Below, one piece after another: positions 21,241 to 25,169 of a stretch of 25,169 bases of DNA. The notes under the pieces were generated by a model. That model was not told the DNA's origin. It made no database searches and was given only the letters and a program-made list of their open reading frames with translations. Location of the stretch: assembly GCA_001414345.1 (NCBI GenBank), contig LLCB01000531.1, positions 1 through 25,169 of the forward strand, read 5' to 3'. Position 1 is the stretch's first letter, and each line of letters opens with the position of its first letter. Made by a program: the position numbers and the translations under genes. The DNA is from Hymenoscyphus infarciens. Taxonomy: Eukaryota > Ascomycota > Leotiomycetes > Helotiales > Helotiaceae.

Positions 21241-24200
21241 TCTAAATATATATAGTATATATATTTATTTTAATCCTTAACTATATTTCTACTACTTTAT
21301 ATAGTAGTTATATAGGTTCTTTAAGTAATAGATAGAATAGTCTATAAAAGCTTAGTTAATTAAGTACTTAATAAGAATAATATATCTAAAAGATAGATTT
21401 CTATATAAGGGTTCTAAGTAAAGGTTATATAGAGTAGAAAGAATAAACTCTTTACTAATCTAAGCTAAACCCTACTTATTATCTATTACTAACTTTCTAA
21501 CTACCTTCTATTAAATACTTAATATTAAAATTCTAATTAAGTCTTATAATAGGCTAGATAAAGAGATAATAAAAAATTAAAAAGAGATTAATAAAGCTTA
21601 ATAATCGAGTAAAGTATATAGTAACCTAGTATATAGATTAGTTCTAAAAATTATATAAGATTACTAATTTACCTTACTAGGAAGTAGCTAAAAAGACTAT
21701 TAGTAACACCTATAATAGTATAGGCAATTATACTAATAAATTAAATACTAGAGATAATAATATAAATAAATAAAAGAATAAAGTAGATAATAAGATAATA
21801 AAGGAATACTAGGTACTAAGCGTAAAAAACCTCTAAAACTAAGAAGTAAGACTTAGAAACTAAGAGTAAAATATTAGACTATTTATATAAGCTTTATTTA
21901 ATAGAAAATAGTAATATTAAGAAGAGTTTTATAAGTAGAAAAGCTTTAATATCTTATATATTAGTAATTAGAGAAAGTTTTACTACTTATAGCTCTCTAG
22001 TTTTAAATAAATCTAATAGAAACTAGATAGTATATATAATCGAGTAATTACTTACTACTCTTACTAGTAGTCTAAGAGCGTATCTATAATTAGAGAAGGC
22101 TTCTTCCTATTAGCTCTAATTTTTCTAAAACTTAGATTTTATATAAACCTACTTAATTTATTTAATAGTATCTTTATAAGAGGTTCTATTTTAAAATATA
22201 CATTTATATATAGCTTTTAAGACTTCTATATTAAGAAGGGTTACTATTAAGTACTAGATTTAAAAAAGCTATAAGAGTATATATACTTTTAGTAGTTAAA
22301 AGCCTTAAAATTATATAAGAACCTTCTTAACTAAGATCTTATCTAAAACATCTACTTATCTTAATAGTCTATATAACTTCTTTAGATAGTAGAAGCTATA
22401 CTTACTAATATATATCTAGCTTACTTTTATAAGGTATTTAAGAAAAGAGGCTTAAAAAATCCTTATAATATCTATATAGATAGTAACTTTTAGTATAAGA
22501 GGAAGAAAGATAAAGAAGGTAAGGTATATCTTAATATAAAAGGTAGATATTTTCTATTTAATATAAATAAAGTTATTCTTAAGAAATAAGCTAAAGATAA
22601 AACTATATATAAGTAAGATAGATATTCTTATAAGTTTAAAGTACGAGCTTTAGTAAAGAAGTTATTATAGAAATTTAAAAGCCTAGATTAAACTAGGCTT
22701 ATAAACTATATATACTAGTATAAGAGTATACTACGTTTACTAAATCTATATTAGAGCAAATACTTTAATAGTATAATATATCTAGTAAAATCGATTATAA
22801 ATCTATTATCTAAAGATAGCTTTTATATTATCTAATATAATATTACTTACTAGTTTAGTTTATATCTTTAGTAGAATTTTCTAGGAATCGTATTATAAGT
22901 TCAATATATAATAAATATATTCTATTAATATATATATTCTCTTACTTACTAATTAGAATATAGACTATATTAGATCTATAACTTTAGGGATAGAGATAGT
23001 AAAGATACTAAAAGAGACTAGTTAATAAAAGCTTATCTTATTAGAGTTTGCTAAGGAAGTTTAGTAGCTAGTTATACTAAGTTTATAGATATATAAACTA
23101 GCTATTATATAAAGTTATAATACCTAAAACTTAGATAAATACTCTAAAGCCGATTTAAGAAGGTATCTACTATAATCGATTATTCTTAGAGTATAATTTA
23201 AAGGACTTAGAACTACTTTATTTTAATTATAAAGCTAGAGAAGAGAGAGAACGTTATATAAGAAAACGTTAAGGAAAGGATTAGAGAGTATATAAGAAGG
23301 TAGTAAATAGTATATTCTCTTCTTCTTTTTTAACTTATATATATATAGTTTATCTACTAACTTATTAAGTAGTTCTTATTAAAGAAGAATACTAAGAGAA
23401 GATTATAAGAGTAATAGCTATATAAAGAGCTATAGTAGCTTTTTTTATATAAAGTAAGAATAAAAAAGAATCTTTTAAGAGTATTAAGAGATAAACTAGT
23501 AAGTGTTAATATTAAGAATTTAGTAGTAACTAGAAAACTATATTAGTAGATATCTTAAGCTACTTAGTATCTCTTAGGTAAAAGAACACTTTAGGAAATA
23601 GTATATAATATAATAGAAGCTATAGAAAATAAGTTAAGATAGTTAAATATAACTTATATATAATAAGAGATTATAAGAGAGAATAGACTATATTAATAGT
23701 ATATAAAGTTATAGACTTAGTATCTAATTATAAAGAAGGTAAAGAGTTTATATTACCTAGTCATAGCCTAAGTCTAGTAATTACAAAATATACAAAACTA
23801 CTTTAATATAAGAGGAACTAAAAAATCGGCTACTTACTTTAAAGCTCTTTAAAGAAAGCTACTATTAATTAATATAAAAACTAAGAAGCTTAAAAATCTT
23901 ATTAATAAGCTATCTATAATAGAGAGACAACTTAGTATCTTCTTATTATAAAGTCTTAATCTTATAGCTTTAGAGGTAGAATTAAATAAGTTAATATAGC
24001 TTTTCAAGCTTACTTATAGCATAAGCTTATAAGTAGTAGTTAAAGGAGAGAATATTATAGATTCTTTAAGTTTTTCGAGTAACTTTTAGATTTTATAGAG
24101 TATTAATAGTTTATAAAGAATAGAGAGAGTAATAGAAGAAAAGGAATTTATAATATATAAATAGAAGAGAGTAATAGTATAGTATATTAAGATACTAATA

Positions 24201-24787
24201 ATACTTCTAATATATATGGTTAATATACTAGGGTTTATATTTAAGATAGTATTAGAGTAGTATAAACATCTCTTATAAGTTAAAATTATATAGTAAGTAA
24301 TAATAGTAGAATTATTAGCTAGTTATAAGAACGAGATTACTAATATAAATATTAGAGAAAGGCTTAAAGATAAGAACCTAAGATACTACTTATAATTAGA
24401 AGGAAAGGAGTATTTACTAACTTAGGAAAAAGAAATAATAAAATTAGTATATAAGGTTATAAAGACTTTTAAATAAGAGAGAAGATAGTACAAAGAAGGA
24501 GAAGAGGTAAGTAAGTAAGTTATAGAATAGAAGAGCGATAAAAACAGGAGTAGTAATAATAGTAAATAGTATAATAGGTATATTAAGGAAATTAAGAATA
24601 TAGAGTAGCTATATAAGAAGAGAGGAATTAATATAGATAAAGAGAGAAAGGTTTTATAGAAGTTAAAGTTATAAATTTATATAAAAGGTACTTTTTAAAG
24701 TAAGAAGTAGAACTAGTAAAACTATATAAAGAAAGATATTTTAAGTATTAGAAGTACTTAAAAGTAAGAGATATAAAGAAGAGAAAA
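21240..24787 (+). pseudogene. Long RIP-degraded coding relic, plus strand, family unknown
   Basis: The plus-strand phase with first bases at multiples of three reads protein-like for about 1,180 codons with no frameshift, ending where array 3 begins. The strand is purine-rich from about 21,540 on. Representative pieces are NTYNSIGNYTNKLNTRDNN (about 21,705), VSIIREGFFLLALIFLKLR (22,080), KRKKDKEGKVYLNIKGRYF (22,500), ENVKERIREYIRR (about 23,265) and NEITNINIRERLKDKNLR (about 24,335). Four unmutated CAA codons fall in this phase, at 22,902, 23,784, 23,793 and 23,928. Stop-free runs include 22,071-22,217 (49 codons) and 22,386-22,490. The size suits a transposon polyprotein, a large transposase or a repeated subtelomeric protein, but I see no catalytic triad, YxDD box or P-loop. 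It could be more than one gene in the same phase. Confidence 0.45.
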
Positions 24788-25169
24788 GTTTTAAATAGTA
24801 GAAGTAAATAGAAGCTAGTAATAAGTATATTTAAGTAGTAGAACTACGAAAAAGCTAGAAATAAGTAACTTTAAGTAGTAGAACTTCGTAAAAGCTAATA
24901 ATAAGTAACTTTAAGTAGTAGAACTACGTAAAAGCTAGAAATAAGTATATTTTAAATAGTATAACTATAGCTTTAAGTAGTAGAACTACGTAAAAGCTAT
25001 AAATAAGTAGCTTTAAGTAGTAGAACTACGTAAAAGCTATAAATAAGTAACTTTAAGTAGTAGAACTACGTAAAAGCTATAAATACGTAACTTTAAGTAG
25101 TAGAACTACGTAAAAGCTAGAAATAAGTATATTTTAAATAGTATAACTATAGCTTTAAGTAGTAGAACT
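24788..25169 (-). repeat. 40-bp satellite array 3 (right end, inverted)
   Basis: The same 40-bp satellite on the opposite strand, reading CTTTAAGTAGTAGAACTACG plus TAAAAG on the + strand, with about nine units before the window ends. The first unit (24,788-24,828) is degenerate. 62-bp variants carry TATTTTAAATAGTATAACTA ending at 24,966 and again at 25,148, 182 bp apart, exactly the spacing in array 1. The unit adjoining the second variant has TACGTAACTTT, the complement of the distinctive array 1 linker. Cores here nearly all keep ACGTA, with two single changes (CTACGAAAAAG, CTTCGTAAAAG) that are not RIP-type. Confidence 0.95.

Larger units (their letters stand above)
1..25169. other. RIP-saturated AT-rich heterochromatic tract
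   Basis: The whole window shows near-total loss of CpA and TpG with great excess of TpA, equally on both strands, while CpG, CpT and CpC remain. In bases 1-1200 I count three CA and no TG. As a consequence TGA is almost absent and every frame is riddled with TAA and TAG. This is the known footprint of repeat-induced point mutation in Pezizomycotina, where C in CpA is converted to T in duplicated DNA during the sexual cycle. Both satellite and interspace DNA are affected, and I see no boundary to normal-composition sequence inside the window. Such tracts are normally methylated, silent, gene-poor heterochromatin (pericentromeric, subtelomeric or dispersed AT-rich blocks); that last point is general knowledge, not visible here. 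Confidence 0.9.

Noticed and set aside
22476..22490. YIDSNF near a candidate reverse transcriptase YxDD box
   Set aside because: The second Asp is Ser and not a RIP product of Asp, and none of the other reverse transcriptase blocks could be recognised around it.
1..25169. Mitochondrial or apicomplexan-type AT-rich genome
   Set aside because: Low GC alone would not remove CpA and TpG selectively while keeping CpG, and there are no open reading frames, tRNAs or rRNAs as a mitochondrial or protozoan genome would show.

Overview
The window looks like one uninterrupted AT-rich heterochromatic tract of a filamentous ascomycete (Pezizomycotina) genome, saturated by repeat-induced point mutation (RIP). 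CpA and its complement TpG are almost absent on both strands. In bases 1-1200 I count 3 CA and no TG by eye. TpA is extremely common, while CpG, CpT and CpC persist, for example in the many retained 'acgtag' motifs. That is the CpA-to-TpA signature of RIP, not CpG deamination and not simple low GC. I found no intact gene, no RNA gene and no recognisable mobile-element domain. The genus cannot be named from this sequence.

Layout: (1) 1 to about 660, a minisatellite array of about sixteen 40-bp units; (2) about 660-11,945, a degenerate interspace; (3) about 11,945-14,455, a second array of the same unit in the same orientation, with degenerate units to about 14,665; (4) about 14,670-24,790, a second interspace; (5) about 24,790-25,169, a third array in the opposite orientation, running off the end. 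The left and right arrays are inverted copies of one another at the level of higher-order order (a 62-bp variant recurring every 182 bp). The middle array has its own 323-bp higher-order repeat, with two copies identical base for base.

The interspaces contain what I interpret as relics of long protein-coding sequences. Reading TAA/TAG as former CAA/CAG (Gln) or TGG (Trp), several frames stay protein-like for one to three kilobases without a frameshift, which fits transition-only mutation. The better candidates are minus 2270-5860, minus 7900-10,020, plus 10,030-11,402, minus 14,600-16,415, minus 17,761-19,800 and plus 21,240-24,787. Five minisatellites inside the interspaces have unit lengths divisible by three (12, 15, 27, 66/69, 72 bp), unlike the 40-bp satellite, which supports former coding. 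These relics are most likely dead transposable elements or repeated subtelomeric genes. I could not assign any family, and no frame is open for more than about 50 codons in the parts I traced, so coordinates and strands of the relics are tentative.

Nothing here is likely to be expressed as protein. The biology that can be read is structural: satellite arrays in inverted arrangement, their post-RIP homogenisation, and a record of genome-defence mutation.
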